Part shown: positions 1-7,914 of the stretch, in pieces | Numbering within the stretch: the first letter of the stretch is position 1 | Layout: each line of letters begins with the position of its first letter | Virus record (IMG/VR): IMGVR_UViG_3300043425_000477 | Location: 1-30,981 of that record | Source: a virus | Reading direction: 5' to 3' (one strand) | DNA length: 30,981 nucleotides | Notes under the pieces: generated by a model | What the model saw: the letters and a program-made list of their open reading frames with translations, nothing else | What the model was told of the DNA's origin: nothing | Databases searched by the model: none | Translations under genes and position numbers: made by a program

Positions 1-254
1 TGGCGAACCTAACACAGGCAGGGATAGCTAACCCTACAGCATGGGTATTAGAGGGTAGCTTCGGTACCATCACATGGGTAAGGATAGCACAGGGGCAGTA
101 TTGGGGATACCTTGAGCAGTATGACCCATTGGTTCCACTGACTGAGCTATCGGTTATGATTAGCAGTAACATCTTTGACGGGTTGATTACTGCACAATAC
201 CTACCTGCTAACCAGGTGATAGAGGTATTCACCACACAGATAGGGGTAGGCTTA
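1..254. repeat. Terminal overlap, left copy (circular join)
   Basis: Bases 1-254 match 30728-30981 at 252 of 254 positions. The differences are at 116 (G here, C at 30843) and 127 (C here, A at 30854). The repeat lies wholly inside one coding sequence and reading frame. This fits an assembly overlap of a circular or circularly permuted genome better than a true terminal repeat. Confidence 0.9.
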
Positions 255-308
255 GTAGATGGCTACCTCAATAGTACAAGTATAATGATATATTACTTCC
301 CACAATAA
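1..308 (+). CDS. C-terminal end of large tail protein (rest at 28177-30981)
   Basis: This is the last 101 codons of the tail protein that begins at 28177; the reading frame enters at base 3 and stops at TAA 306-308. Joining base 30727 to base 1 keeps the frame exactly and gives one protein of about 952 residues. The stop overlaps the tape-measure ATG by one base (TAATG), which suggests translational coupling. The encoded part is rich in beta-forming and aromatic residues, as in tail-tip or baseplate components. It is split only because the circular sequence was opened here. Confidence 0.85.
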   Translation, partial: ANLTQAGIANPTAWVLEGSFGTITWVRIAQGQYWGYLEQYDPLVPLTELSVMISSNIFDGLITAQYLPANQVIEVFTTQIGVGLVDGYLNSTSIMIYYFPQ

Positions 309-2506
309 TGAATAGCGTAGAGATTCCATTAAAGGTCCAAGGTATTGGGCAAATAAGAGCAGAACTAAAAGCCTTAAAGAGTGAGTTAGCCAATGCTACC
401 GACCCTCAAGAGATGGCTAGACTTGCTGCGGAAGCAGGTAAATTATCTGACCAATTAAAAGATGCCAATGAGAAGGCGGCAGTCTTTGCCACAGGCTCCA
501 AGTATCAGCAGTCCAGGAATGCATTTAGATCCATGAAGGATGACCTCATGGAGCTTGATTTCGAGGGAGCACAGGAGAAGGCTAAGATATTCTCAAGTAC
601 TTTAGCAAGCATTAACCCTAAAGAGCTCGGTAAGGGTTTTGGTCAGTTGATGGGTACGATGAAAACCTTGGGAGGGGCCTTCATGAGATTAGGGATGCAG
701 ATTATGGTTAACCCTATCTTCCTCATTGTGGCTGCGGTAGCTGCTATCATTGCCATCATTGTGATACTCATGAAAAAGTTTGGAGTCTTAGAGAAAACTC
801 TTGAGGCTACCATGAAGCCACTGAACCTACTTATCTCAGGACTTGAGGCATTGACTGATTGGTTGGGATTAACTACTGCTGCACTCGATAGAAATGCTGC
901 TCAAGCTAAGAAAAATAATGAGACAGTAGCAGAGAGCAGTAAGGAAAGAGCTGAGCTTGTATCTGAGAGCTTTGAGCATGAGATTGCCATGGCTAAATTA
1001 GCAGGTAAGGATACCACTAAGATGGAGCTTGAAAAGAGTAAGATGCTCAGCCGAGAAGCTAACAAGAGGAAGGAGGCAGCCAAGGCTGAACTTGATGCAC
1101 TTGCATACGATAGGAGTAAGGATGGGATGAAGCGGAAGAAAGAGTTACAGGACCAAATCAATGCAGAGAACAAGATACTCCGACAAGGTGCCAATGAGCG
1201 ACAAATCATCGAGGCTACCGATGCCAAAGAAGCAGAGGATAAAGCAAGAGAGGCGGCAGCTAAAGCTAAGGAGGCAGCAGAAAAAGCCAAGGCAAAACGG
1301 GAGAAGGATGCACAGGATAGATTGAAAGCAGGTAGAGAGCTCCGTGACTTTGAACTATCACAGATAGAGGATGCAGGTAAGAGAGAGGAAGCCATCACCA
1401 GGGAGAAGTATGCACGTCTACTCAATGACCTTAAGAAGGATGAGAGCAAGAACGCTGCTGAAAAGATAGCCTTCCAAAAGATGTATGAGACTCAGCTACA
1501 GAATGAGCTTGATAAGCAGGGTGAGGCACAGAAGCAAAAGCTACTTGACAATGAAAAGAAGGCTAATGATGCTATCCTTCAAATCAAGATTGCACTCATG
1601 CCTGAAGGTGAAGCTAAGGAGTTGGCTATGCAGAATGATAAGTACAACAAACTCCGTGAGGCTGCCATTGCTGATACTACACTTACCGAAGAAAAGAGAA
1701 AAGAGATACTTGACCTCTATGACCAACAGCGTGCAATGGAGGACCAAAAGAAAGAAGAGGACAGGGCTAAGAAACAGGCAGAGCTTCAGCTATCAATGGC
1801 TGACCAAGAGATCCGTGAACTTGAAGCATTGAGGGTTAAGTATGAGGAAGAGCGTAAACTTGCAGAAGGAAATGCTGCTCTATTGCTTGAACTACAGAAT
1901 AAGTACCTGGATGACCAAGAGAAGATACAACAGGCGGCGGATGCGAGACAGATTGAGGAGGCTAAAAAGAAAAGGGATGCCCTCATCCAAGCAAGCTCCG
2001 ATATATTCAATGGGGTGAGTAACCTTGCAGGCATGATGATAAAGGACCAAAAGAAACTTGAGAAGTTCAACAAGGCATCGGCATTGGTACAGATAGGTAT
2101 TGATACAGCCAAGGCTATCTCTGCATTGGTTGCTGCATCATCAGCTAATCCTGCCAATGCTGCCACGTTCGGTGCTGCAGGTGTGGCTCAATTTGCTACC
2201 GGTATCATTCAGATTGCAACCAACATAGCTAAGGCAAAGCAGATACTATCTTCAGGAGGTACACCTTCTGCAGGTGGTGGCGGAGGTGGCGGAGGTGGCG
2301 GTGGTGCTGAAGCAAGTGGGTCCACTGCCCAGGTAATACCTCAAGCGGCACAGCTCTTCGGTCAAGGTAACACATCCGGAACAATGAGTGCAGGAGGTAC
2401 ATCCACAGAGAGCTCAGCCATGACAGTCACAGCGGTGGTGAGTGAGACAGCCATGACAACGGTACAGAATAGAATTAACAGAATTAACAAGAATGCAGAA
2501 CTATGA
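308..2506 (+). CDS. Tail tape measure protein
   Basis: Tape-measure proteins set tail length and are ejected with the DNA; they are long, helical and carry membrane segments. This 732-residue protein fits. Its N-terminus is helical, a strong hydrophobic segment lies at about residues 136-155, and a long Lys/Glu/Ala-rich coiled coil runs from about 195 to 570. A second Ala-rich hydrophobic stretch lies at about 590-650, followed by an 11-glycine run (about 656-666) and a low-complexity tail. ATG overlaps the upstream stop by one base, and its own stop overlaps the next start in ATGA. It lies between large tail proteins and small connector-type genes. The length is modest and would imply a fairly short siphovirus tail (inference). 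Confidence 0.85.
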   Translation: MNSVEIPLKVQGIGQIRAELKALKSELANATDPQEMARLAAEAGKLSDQLKDANEKAAVFATGSKYQQSRNAFRSMKDDLMELDFEGAQEKAKIFSSTLASINPKELGKGFGQLMGTMKTLGGAFMRLGMQIMVNPIFLIVAAVAAIIAIIVILMKKFGVLEKTLEATMKPLNLLISGLEALTDWLGLTTAALDRNAAQAKKNNETVAESSKERAELVSESFEHEIAMAKLAGKDTTKMELEKSKMLSREANKRKEAAKAELDALAYDRSKDGMKRKKELQDQINAENKILRQGANERQIIEATDAKEAEDKAREAAAKAKEAAEKAKAKREKDAQDRLKAGRELRDFELSQIEDAGKREEAITREKYARLLNDLKKDESKNAAEKIAFQKMYETQLQNELDKQGEAQKQKLLDNEKKANDAILQIKIALMPEGEAKELAMQNDKYNKLREAAIADTTLTEEKRKEILDLYDQQRAMEDQKKEEDRAKKQAELQLSMADQEIRELEALRVKYEEERKLAEGNAALLLELQNKYLDDQEKIQQAADARQIEEAKKKRDALIQASSDIFNGVSNLAGMMIKDQKKLEKFNKASALVQIGIDTAKAISALVAASSANPANAATFGAAGVAQFATGIIQIATNIAKAKQILSSGGTPSAGGGGGGGGGGGAEASGSTAQVIPQAAQLFGQGNTSGTMSAGGTSTESSAMTVTAVVSETAMTTVQNRINRINKNAEL

Positions 2507-2940
2507 TAAGTCTACAGTCCACCATCAATAAGATAGAAGCCTTCTACAACTCTCACCTTCAGGTTAAGAAGGTGGGGGCTGACTTTAAGGAGCAGATGAC
2601 TAACTTCGCTACTAAGGATGAGAAGTATCCTATCGTGTTCATTGTGCCGGTATCAGTTAGCAACACTGAGAACACCAACATATTCACCCTTGACATCTAT
2701 TGCTTTGACATCATCCAAAAGGATAGGGCTAACATCATAACCATCCTGAGTGATACGCATCAGATACTGATGGACCTGTATAACTATTTTACGTTTAGCA
2801 ATGACCTCAGCATGGATGTATCAGGCATACCTTCATTCACTGCTTTGAACAATGATCTACTTGACTATGCGGCAGGGTACGTGATGACCATTACCTTGGA
2901 GGTAGACAACTGGACTGACTGTGATGTGCCACTACAATAA
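2503..2940 (+). CDS. Probable tail terminator/completion protein
   Basis: This 145-residue protein starts in an ATGA overlap with the tape measure gene. It has an N-terminal helix, then alternating strands and helices, and ends with a strand-rich segment near EVDNWTDCD. Size, predicted alpha/beta fold and position next to the tape measure are typical of tail terminator or minor tail proteins that cap the tube and join it to the head. I see no catalytic motif. The assignment rests on context; it could be another small structural protein. Its TAA stop lies inside the -35 element of the next late promoter. Confidence 0.4.
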   Translation: MISLQSTINKIEAFYNSHLQVKKVGADFKEQMTNFATKDEKYPIVFIVPVSVSNTENTNIFTLDIYCFDIIQKDRANIITILSDTHQILMDLYNYFTFSNDLSMDVSGIPSFTALNNDLLDYAAGYVMTITLEVDNWTDCDVPLQ

Positions 2941-2966
2941 ACATTTAGCGGAGCTTTGACAATATA
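2938..2966 (+). promoter_or_regulatory. Phage late promoter, copy 1
   Basis: TAAAC (2938-2942), a 16-nt spacer and ACAATATA (2959-2966) are followed by AGT and the ATG at 2970. The same layout with the same 16-nt spacer precedes 24194 and 26703, and variants precede 5420 and 7952. It differs from the host-type TTG/TAnnTTTG promoters found here. The start codon is so close that the transcript would have almost no leader. Confidence 0.65.
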
Positions 2967-2969
2967 AGT

Positions 2970-3602
2970 ATGAGCATACCTAATTGGTGGGGTGATTGGA
3001 GGCAGGGGTTAACCCCTCACACTGGCAACCTACAGAGCACAGACCTTATCGAATGTACACAGATAGTAGCAGGGCAACCTGTTAACACTGTTATCACGGG
3101 TCAGCAGATAATTGATGCAGCCTCAGGTGGTAGTAGTAACCCCTCTACCATTGGTAATGGTTATGGCTTAGGTGTGAATGGATTGGCTAACACCATCAGT
3201 GCAACTGTATTGATACCTGCCAATACTATTGCTACAACTAACACCATCTACATTAAGGCCTTTATAGACAGGACCAATGTCAGTGGTGCAGGTTCAACAA
3301 CATTCCGCTTTTACATCAACACCACCAACAGCTTAACAGGTGCAACATTTCTCGGTTCAGCAGGTATAATGAGTACAAGTGTAAGGTTCCAACGGTTTGA
3401 AAGAAACATATATGTGTACCTTACTAACATGAATTGTTTTAATACAGGTACCAGTTCACCAACGGATTACACTACAAGTGCCATTAGCTTAATACCTTTC
3501 AATAAGACCGTAGATAATTACCTCATCTTTACCGTGCAGCATTCATCCTCAGCCACCGATATAGCAGCATGGAAAAGAATAACAGTACAGAAGTATGCAT
3601 AG
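2970..3602 (+). CDS. Putative tail appendage / fibre-like structural protein
   Basis: A 210-residue protein read directly from a late promoter. A short N-terminal region (about residues 20-50) has the look of an attachment segment seen on Bacteroidota phage fibre-like proteins. A Gly/Ser linker follows at about 52-60, then a beta-rich C-terminal domain full of Thr, Asn and Ser, as in receptor-binding jelly-roll heads. It may decorate the tail or bind the host surface. No enzyme motif is visible. The function is inferred from composition and position among tail genes. Confidence 0.45.
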   Translation: MSIPNWWGDWRQGLTPHTGNLQSTDLIECTQIVAGQPVNTVITGQQIIDAASGGSSNPSTIGNGYGLGVNGLANTISATVLIPANTIATTNTIYIKAFIDRTNVSGAGSTTFRFYINTTNSLTGATFLGSAGIMSTSVRFQRFERNIYVYLTNMNCFNTGTSSPTDYTTSAISLIPFNKTVDNYLIFTVQHSSSATDIAAWKRITVQKYA

Positions 3603-3732
3603 CGTAACAGTCAACGATATTACCTACACCTTCACCGAATGGGAGGAGATTGATGAGATATACATTCACATATTCACAACTGAGGGTACTACTATATGTA
3701 TCCCAAAAGATTTGTTAGATGGCACGATATAA
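3595..3732 (+). CDS. Small conserved-looking ORF (45 aa) in the connector block
   Basis: A 45-codon ORF from ATG 3595 to TAA 3730-3732. It fills the only gap between two neighbours and overlaps both, by 8 nt upstream and 14 nt downstream. The product is acidic and beta-rich (VTVNDITYTF followed by EEIDEIYIHI), which looks like a compact strand-turn-strand peptide. Close overlaps on both sides support translation. The function is unknown; a small neck or tail accessory protein is likely from context. Confidence 0.5.
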   Translation: MHSVTVNDITYTFTEWEEIDEIYIHIFTTEGTTICIPKDLLDGTI

Positions 3733-4171
3733 AAAGGACGGTAACTTCTACGTCAAGTATCCTACCAGGAGAAAGATGGCAGCACTACTCAAGAGAATTA
3801 TCATGAGCAAGGGGCTATATCAGGAGGGCACATTGGTTGACTCGGTGAGAATCAATGCAAGAGTCACAGGATTTGCTAAGCTTGAGATAGAGATAATTGC
3901 CATGTATTACTTTATATTTCTGAACAACGGAGCCTATCTGTGGAATGGTGGGGTAATACCTCCCTATGATATTGTCAGTGATTTCACCGACCAAATGAGT
4001 AGCAGTGGACTCACATCCGAAATATATTCTCAATACACTGAATGGATAACACAAACCTACCCCATGGTTGAAGCGGTTGAGGTATTGGCTAAGGATCAAA
4101 AAATTGTATACAACTTCGTGCCTATTGACCCTCCTGCAGGATTCACCACAGGTACTCCATTAGATGTCTAG
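3719..4171 (+). CDS. Putative HK97 gp10-like head-tail joining protein
   Basis: A 150-residue protein with a basic N-terminus (ARYKKDGNFYVKYPTRR), a middle segment ending in a strand (LEIEIIAMYYFIFLNNGAY), and a helical then loose C-terminus. A strand followed by an aromatic YYxxFLNNGA segment is reminiscent of HK97 gp10-type tail-completion proteins, which carry a similar Y-x-x-F-L-E-x-G-T motif. This is a weak resemblance by eye. It overlaps the small ORF before it, and its 3' end overlaps that of the convergent minus-strand gene by 12 nt. Confidence 0.35.
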   Translation: MARYKKDGNFYVKYPTRRKMAALLKRIIMSKGLYQEGTLVDSVRINARVTGFAKLEIEIIAMYYFIFLNNGAYLWNGGVIPPYDIVSDFTDQMSSSGLTSEIYSQYTEWITQTYPMVEAVEVLAKDQKIVYNFVPIDPPAGFTTGTPLDV

Positions 4172-4894
4172 CTCTTTCTTCATTCCGAGCATATTAAAAA
4201 CATAGTAAAGGGGCAACCCTCCTATGGCATCGGACTTGGATAGATCACCATTGCACAGGTTGTAGATGAGTAGCTCCCATGACCACTTTGCTGTGTTCTT
4301 TTCGGGTTCTGTATCAGGCTCATCGTCCTCATCATCATAGCCCTCCTCAGGTTCAGGTGGTAGTGGGTCCTCGAATAGGTTGATATAGGTGTTAAGAAAC
4401 TGCTCACGAAACTTAAGGAAGTCCTTGATAACACCATACACATCAGTGATAGGTAGATCAAGTAGCTTCTCAGCTCTTTCTTTGCAGTCATATTCATAAG
4501 GCTCCCACACTACCTCACCCCATTCATTCTCTTTGGTTTGCCGGTACAGGATAGCTAAGATGTAGGGTAGGTTGATTAGGTATCCTTGTATGCAGAAATA
4601 GTCCAGGTCAATGTACTCATAGAGCGTTAGCTTGTTGAAAGCCTTGAGCCTCATCCCATCTACCTCATGCTTGTAGTTTTTTGAAGGCTCGGAGGTGGAC
4701 CACTTACAGCTATCCACCAACTCCTGCAGCTCTTCTATGTCAAGCTCATCTACATCTATATCGGTGAGGATACTAATGACCTCACTATTGTAGTGGATGG
4801 CTCCCTGCTCTTTATCAATCTTGGCTATCTCCGTCCACTCCTCCAGAGTTACCTCCTTCCAACTGCTTGGGAGCTTGTTGTTTAATTTTTTCAC
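4160..4894 (-). CDS. Hypothetical protein, second of a paralogous minus-strand pair
   Basis: 244 residues with a GTG start at 4894-4892; a TAA in the same frame lies directly upstream and the first internal Met is about 80 codons in. The N-terminal half reads like a diverged copy of the upstream gene: an LP..W.EVTLEEWTEI opening, then two helical acidic segments, then a helical domain. An acidic linker (about residues 178-200, Glu/Asp/Pro) leads to a C-terminal helical part. It starts 80 nt inside its partner in another frame. A tail-assembly chaperone pair (G/GT-like) is an attractive but unproven reading. The 3' end converges with the gp10-like gene. Confidence 0.5.
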   Translation of the reverse strand: MKKLNNKLPSSWKEVTLEEWTEIAKIDKEQGAIHYNSEVISILTDIDVDELDIEELQELVDSCKWSTSEPSKNYKHEVDGMRLKAFNKLTLYEYIDLDYFCIQGYLINLPYILAILYRQTKENEWGEVVWEPYEYDCKERAEKLLDLPITDVYGVIKDFLKFREQFLNTYINLFEDPLPPEPEEGYDDEDDEPDTEPEKNTAKWSWELLIYNLCNGDLSKSDAIGGLPLYYVFNMLGMKKELDI

Positions 4895-5378
4895 TTATGA
4901 ATGTTATGTATGGAATAGCAAGCCCTGCAGGTTGTTTAGCCAAAAACTTAGCCTTATGCTTCAGGTGTGCATCAGTGTAATGCTCCACAGGTCCAAGGTC
5001 CTCACGTTTGAAAAACACAGCCAATATCTTAGATACGTATCCCTTCTCCTTAGCTAATGAATACTTCTCAATGAGCTTTGTATCCCTCACGGTCATCTTC
5101 ATCTCAGCCTTGTAGGTGTATCCTTCATGCTCAAGGGTATCAATGGTAGGGTATTCAAGATGCGGATGGCTATTAAACTCCTGCACAATCTTAATGAAGT
5201 CCTCAACCTCCATGTCATTAAAGTCCTTCTCAGGTATCCCAAGGTACTCAAATATCTTGAGGTGTTTTTCAATGGGGTCAAGGTTACTGTCACTGCCTAA
5301 ATCAGTGATGTTCTCAAATTGTTCCACCGTGAGCTCGGTGATTAGGTTGGGAATTTCCCGGTCAAGTATTTTAATCAT
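4815..5378 (-). CDS. Hypothetical protein, first of a paralogous minus-strand pair
   Basis: 187 residues using ATG 5378; the open frame extends 19 codons further upstream, but that stretch overlaps the promoter and does not look like protein. An opening ELTVEQFENI segment aligns by eye with EVTLEEWTEI of the next gene, followed by acidic helices (IPEKDFNDMEVEDFIKI) and a helical core, then a Gly/Asp-rich flexible tail. With 4160-4894 it forms the only minus-strand operon. A host-type -7 box lies 15 nt upstream. The function is unknown; a chaperone or scaffold role in tail or head assembly is a guess from its neighbours. Confidence 0.55.
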   Translation of the reverse strand: MIKILDREIPNLITELTVEQFENITDLGSDSNLDPIEKHLKIFEYLGIPEKDFNDMEVEDFIKIVQEFNSHPHLEYPTIDTLEHEGYTYKAEMKMTVRDTKLIEKYSLAKEKGYVSKILAVFFKREDLGPVEHYTDAHLKHKAKFLAKQPAGLAIPYITFISEKIKQQAPKQLEGGNSGGVDGDSQD

Positions 5379-5387
5379 ATGCAAATT

Positions 5388-5416
5388 TTGAACAAATATA
5401 GAAAAAAAACAATATA
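5388..5416 (+). promoter_or_regulatory. Phage late promoter, copy 2 (protease/capsid operon)
   Basis: TTGAAC (5388-5393), a 15-nt A-rich spacer and ACAATATA (5409-5416) lie just upstream of the GTG at 5420. It matches the other late promoters. It overlaps the minus-strand -7 box at 5393-5400, so the two promoters should exclude each other. Confidence 0.55.
5393..5400 (-). promoter_or_regulatory. Host-type -7 box for the minus-strand pair
   Basis: Read on the minus strand the bases are TATATTTG, an exact match to the Bacteroidota -7 element TAnnTTTG. They lie 15 nt before ATG 5378. I see no clear TTG at the expected -33 distance, so it may be a weak promoter or need an activator. Confidence 0.5.
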
Positions 5417-5419
5417 AAC

Positions 5420-6376
5420 GTGACCGAGTTACCAATCTACACCATTACCATTGACCCTGAGTACGCAGAGGGTGGTGAGGACTTAGGCATTGAGGCTATT
5501 GCCTTCACGTCTAAGCCTGCTATCAAAGTAAAAGGGATGGCCTTCAACCAACAGACCAAAGCATTGGCTTTCAAAGATGGCTTGAAGTATCGTATCACTG
5601 CACCTGCCATGATACCTATGGAGATCTATCGTAGAGATGATGAGACTGATGAGGAGTACATGGTTAAGTTCACGGTTGAGGAGATAGATGCAATGCATTC
5701 TAAGTTCATGCAGCAGTTAGTTAACTCTGCTAAGTTTAACCTTGAGCACAACGAAGAGAAAAAAGTACCTGCCTACATTCTTGAGGCATGGTTGGTAGAT
5801 AAGCCCGAGCTTGACAAAGCATACACTACCTATGGCATCGAGGTGCCTGCAGGTACGTTGATGCTAACAGCTCAAATAACTGATATTGACTACTACAATA
5901 AACTGGTTGAAGAGGACCAGGTGGGATTCAGCATTGAGGGCTTCATGGGTATGAAACTAAAATCTAAATATAATATGCAATTACCGGATGGAGAGCACCT
6001 CATTGAGGGCAAAATCTACGTTGTCAAGGATGGCAGTGTAGTTGAAATTAAAGAAGAGGAAAAAGTCGAAGAGACCATGGAAGAGAAAGAGGAAGTGGCA
6101 ATGGCTGAAACTGTAGTGGAAGAGGAGGAAGAAGTGAAGGAAGAAGTTGAGGCTGCTGTTGACCCTGCCATGGATGCTGAGGCTATCCTTGCAATCGTTC
6201 AGCCTATGATCGCTGAGCAAATTAATTCAGTATTAGCTATAGTAGCTGAGCTTAAAAGTCAATTAGAGGAGGCTCTTGGAGCTGAGACTGAGGTGGAAGA
6301 GGAGACTGTTGCCATTGATGCTAAGACTATGCTCGCTGAAAATCTAAGAAAGTTTAACCAATTTAATTCTAAATAA
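5420..6376 (+). CDS. XkdF-like prohead serine protease with scaffold-like C-terminus
   Basis: 318 residues. Residues about 105-180 resemble XkdF-type phage proteases: His110 in NLEHNE, then EAWLVDKPELDKAY, EVPAGTLMLTAQITD and the serine motif GFSIEGF (Ser171). The C-terminal part is a Glu-rich linker (about 209-245) and a coiled coil (about 255-290). This suggests a protease fused to a scaffold that shapes the procapsid and is then cleaved. It starts at GTG 5420 behind a late promoter and ends 2 nt before the capsid gene, the usual protease-capsid pairing. The third catalytic residue is not evident by eye. Confidence 0.75.
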   Translation: MTELPIYTITIDPEYAEGGEDLGIEAIAFTSKPAIKVKGMAFNQQTKALAFKDGLKYRITAPAMIPMEIYRRDDETDEEYMVKFTVEEIDAMHSKFMQQLVNSAKFNLEHNEEKKVPAYILEAWLVDKPELDKAYTTYGIEVPAGTLMLTAQITDIDYYNKLVEEDQVGFSIEGFMGMKLKSKYNMQLPDGEHLIEGKIYVVKDGSVVEIKEEEKVEETMEEKEEVAMAETVVEEEEEVKEEVEAAVDPAMDAEAILAIVQPMIAEQINSVLAIVAELKSQLEEALGAETEVEEETVAIDAKTMLAENLRKFNQFNSK

Positions 6377-6378
6377 CA

Positions 6379-7311
6379 ATGCGTAAATTAAAATTCGACT
6401 TACAAGTCGACCCAACAGCTTTATTAGCTGCAAACCCTGAGGCATTCTACTCCGCTGCCTACTTAACGTCGGATGTACCTAACAACTTCCGTACTTTGCC
6501 TGGTGTTAAATACCAGACTAAACTTGGAACTGTAGTATTCGGTAACGTTTTACAAAGCTCCACTTGTGCATGGCCAACTCCAGGATCAACTGATGACTTG
6601 AGTGCAGTATTAATTGACGTATGTGCTGTATCTGCTATGGCTCAGATCTGTCAATTTGACCTTGAGCAGTCATTCGTTTCTTTGCAAATGACTAAAGGAT
6701 CTAACAGTGATTTCTCTGTTGCATCTTTCATGAATTTCTACTGGGAGACTATGGCTAAGACTGTAGCTCAAGATATCGAAAGCATCCGTTGGCAGGGTGA
6801 TACAACTTCATTAAACCCTACACTTGCTTTGTGTGATGGTTACGAGAAAAAGTTAACTGCTGCTGTAGGACCTGGTGGGGTGATCAACGGTGGTACCGGT
6901 AACATTACTAACTTCACAGCTCTTGAGGCTGCTATCTCTGCGGCATTCGCTTTATTGCCTGCATCTGTAGCTTCCAAGACTGAGGACCTACGCATCTACC
7001 TTCCTACTCAATTGGTTAACATATACCGATTAGGAGTAGCTTCAGGTAACACCAATGCATACATCACTCAAGATTTGTCTTTGACTTACTTAGGTATCAA
7101 AATCGTTCAGTGTCAAGGGATGTCTAACAATACATTTGTTATCACTTTGAAAGACAACCTTATCTATGCATTCGATGCTGAAGGAGATAGCTCTGATTTG
7201 CGTGCGGTTAACCTACGTGATACTGTTGCTGAGCCTTACATCCGTACACGTGCGGATATGAAGATCGGTTTCCACTTCGTGAACCCTACTGAAATCGTTT
7301 TCTATTCTTAA
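6379..7311 (+). CDS. Major capsid protein (HK97 fold likely)
   Basis: 310 residues, directly after the protease/scaffold gene and followed by a strong terminator, which is the standard place for a capsid gene. The N-terminus is short, without a long delta domain, which fits scaffolding being supplied by the upstream protein. The middle is alpha/beta (about 80-150), an A-domain-like segment contains LRIYLPTQLVNIYRL, and the last 40 residues are strand-rich and end in NPTEIVFYS. Codon choice differs from the neighbours, with more GCT, TCT, GGT, TTG and GTA, as expected for a very highly expressed gene. Identification rests on context and fold-like pattern. Confidence 0.8.
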   Translation: MRKLKFDLQVDPTALLAANPEAFYSAAYLTSDVPNNFRTLPGVKYQTKLGTVVFGNVLQSSTCAWPTPGSTDDLSAVLIDVCAVSAMAQICQFDLEQSFVSLQMTKGSNSDFSVASFMNFYWETMAKTVAQDIESIRWQGDTTSLNPTLALCDGYEKKLTAAVGPGGVINGGTGNITNFTALEAAISAAFALLPASVASKTEDLRIYLPTQLVNIYRLGVASGNTNAYITQDLSLTYLGIKIVQCQGMSNNTFVITLKDNLIYAFDAEGDSSDLRAVNLRDTVAEPYIRTRADMKIGFHFVNPTEIVFYS

Positions 7312-7321
7312 TAATAATCTT

Positions 7322-7346
7322 GAGCCCTCTGCAAAGGGGGCTCTTT
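7322..7346 (+). terminator. Intrinsic terminator after capsid gene
   Basis: GAGCCCTCT (7322-7330) pairs with AGGGGGCTC (7335-7343) around a GCAA tetraloop, followed by TTT and an AT-rich run. The 9-bp stem has one G-T pair. It lies 10 nt after the capsid stop and only 14 nt before the next ATG, so partial read-through could set capsid expression above that of the downstream genes. Confidence 0.8.
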
Positions 7347-7360
7347 AATACTCTTTAATC

Positions 7361-7912
7361 ATGCCAAATGTTTGCCAAGCTTTAGAAGCGGTTGCCAAGA
7401 GCTGTGAGAATAACTCAGGCGGCTTGCATGGGATTGCCTTAATCCCACAGGATGATGTAGTGAGTGTGACAGTTAACACCACTAACCCTGGTGATTGGGA
7501 AGTAACAGGTTTCACCTTAACAACGTTACCTTCTCCTGTCCTATTCACTGACTACTACATCCGTAGAAATACATCTAACTACACTGAGGAGCTTGCTTCC
7601 GACCTTGTAAATGGTAGCTCATTCGTGACTCAGACCATTAACTTAATGTTTCACCGACGTGAGATGGCTACATCACGAGCTATCAAAATCTTAGGTTCAG
7701 GACAGCAGTACCTATCTGCCATCGTTAAAGATGCTAATGGTAAGTATTGGTACTTCCCTTACTTGCAGTTATCTGCATCAGGTGAAGGCTCCGGCCAGGC
7801 CAGGGCTGATGGTAGTAAATATTCCGTTACACTGGTTGCGGAAAATGAATTCCTTGCATACGAGGTAACCATGAACACTACTGCTCTTCAAGCTATCGGG
7901 GTTAACTTCTAA
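7361..7912 (+). CDS. Putative major tail tube protein
   Basis: 183 residues, strongly beta-rich: strands alternate through DVVSVTVNTT, WEVTGFTL, YLSAIVKDANGKYWYFPYLQL, YSVTLVAENEFLAYEV. This pattern, the size and a place directly after the capsid gene suit a tail tube subunit, which stacks as rings around the tape measure. No sheath gene accompanies it, in line with a siphovirus. No promoter is obvious in the 14 nt after the terminator, so it is probably expressed by read-through. A capsid decoration or head-tail protein cannot be excluded. Confidence 0.5.
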   Translation: MPNVCQALEAVAKSCENNSGGLHGIALIPQDDVVSVTVNTTNPGDWEVTGFTLTTLPSPVLFTDYYIRRNTSNYTEELASDLVNGSSFVTQTINLMFHRREMATSRAIKILGSGQQYLSAIVKDANGKYWYFPYLQLSASGEGSGQARADGSKYSVTLVAENEFLAYEVTMNTTALQAIGVNF

Positions 7913-7914
7913 TT

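Noticed and set aside
901-1449. 182-codon minus-strand ORF inside the tape measure gene
   Set aside because: It mirrors the Lys/Glu/Ala-rich coiled coil and reads as Ser/Leu/Ala low complexity; a shadow frame.
2273-2305. GGT/GGC/GGA run as a regulatory repeat
   Set aside because: It encodes the poly-glycine linker in the tape measure C-terminus, in frame, and needs no other explanation.
4870-4897. Classical -1 slippery heptamer at the A-rich run of the minus-strand overlap
   Set aside because: The frame of the second gene is +1 relative to the first, and the A6-TTAAAC run does not form an X-XXY-YYZ heptamer in the zero frame.
5379-5435. 19-codon N-terminal extension of the minus-strand gene 4815-5378
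   Set aside because: The extension covers the promoter region and runs into the divergent gene; ATG 5378 follows the -7 box.
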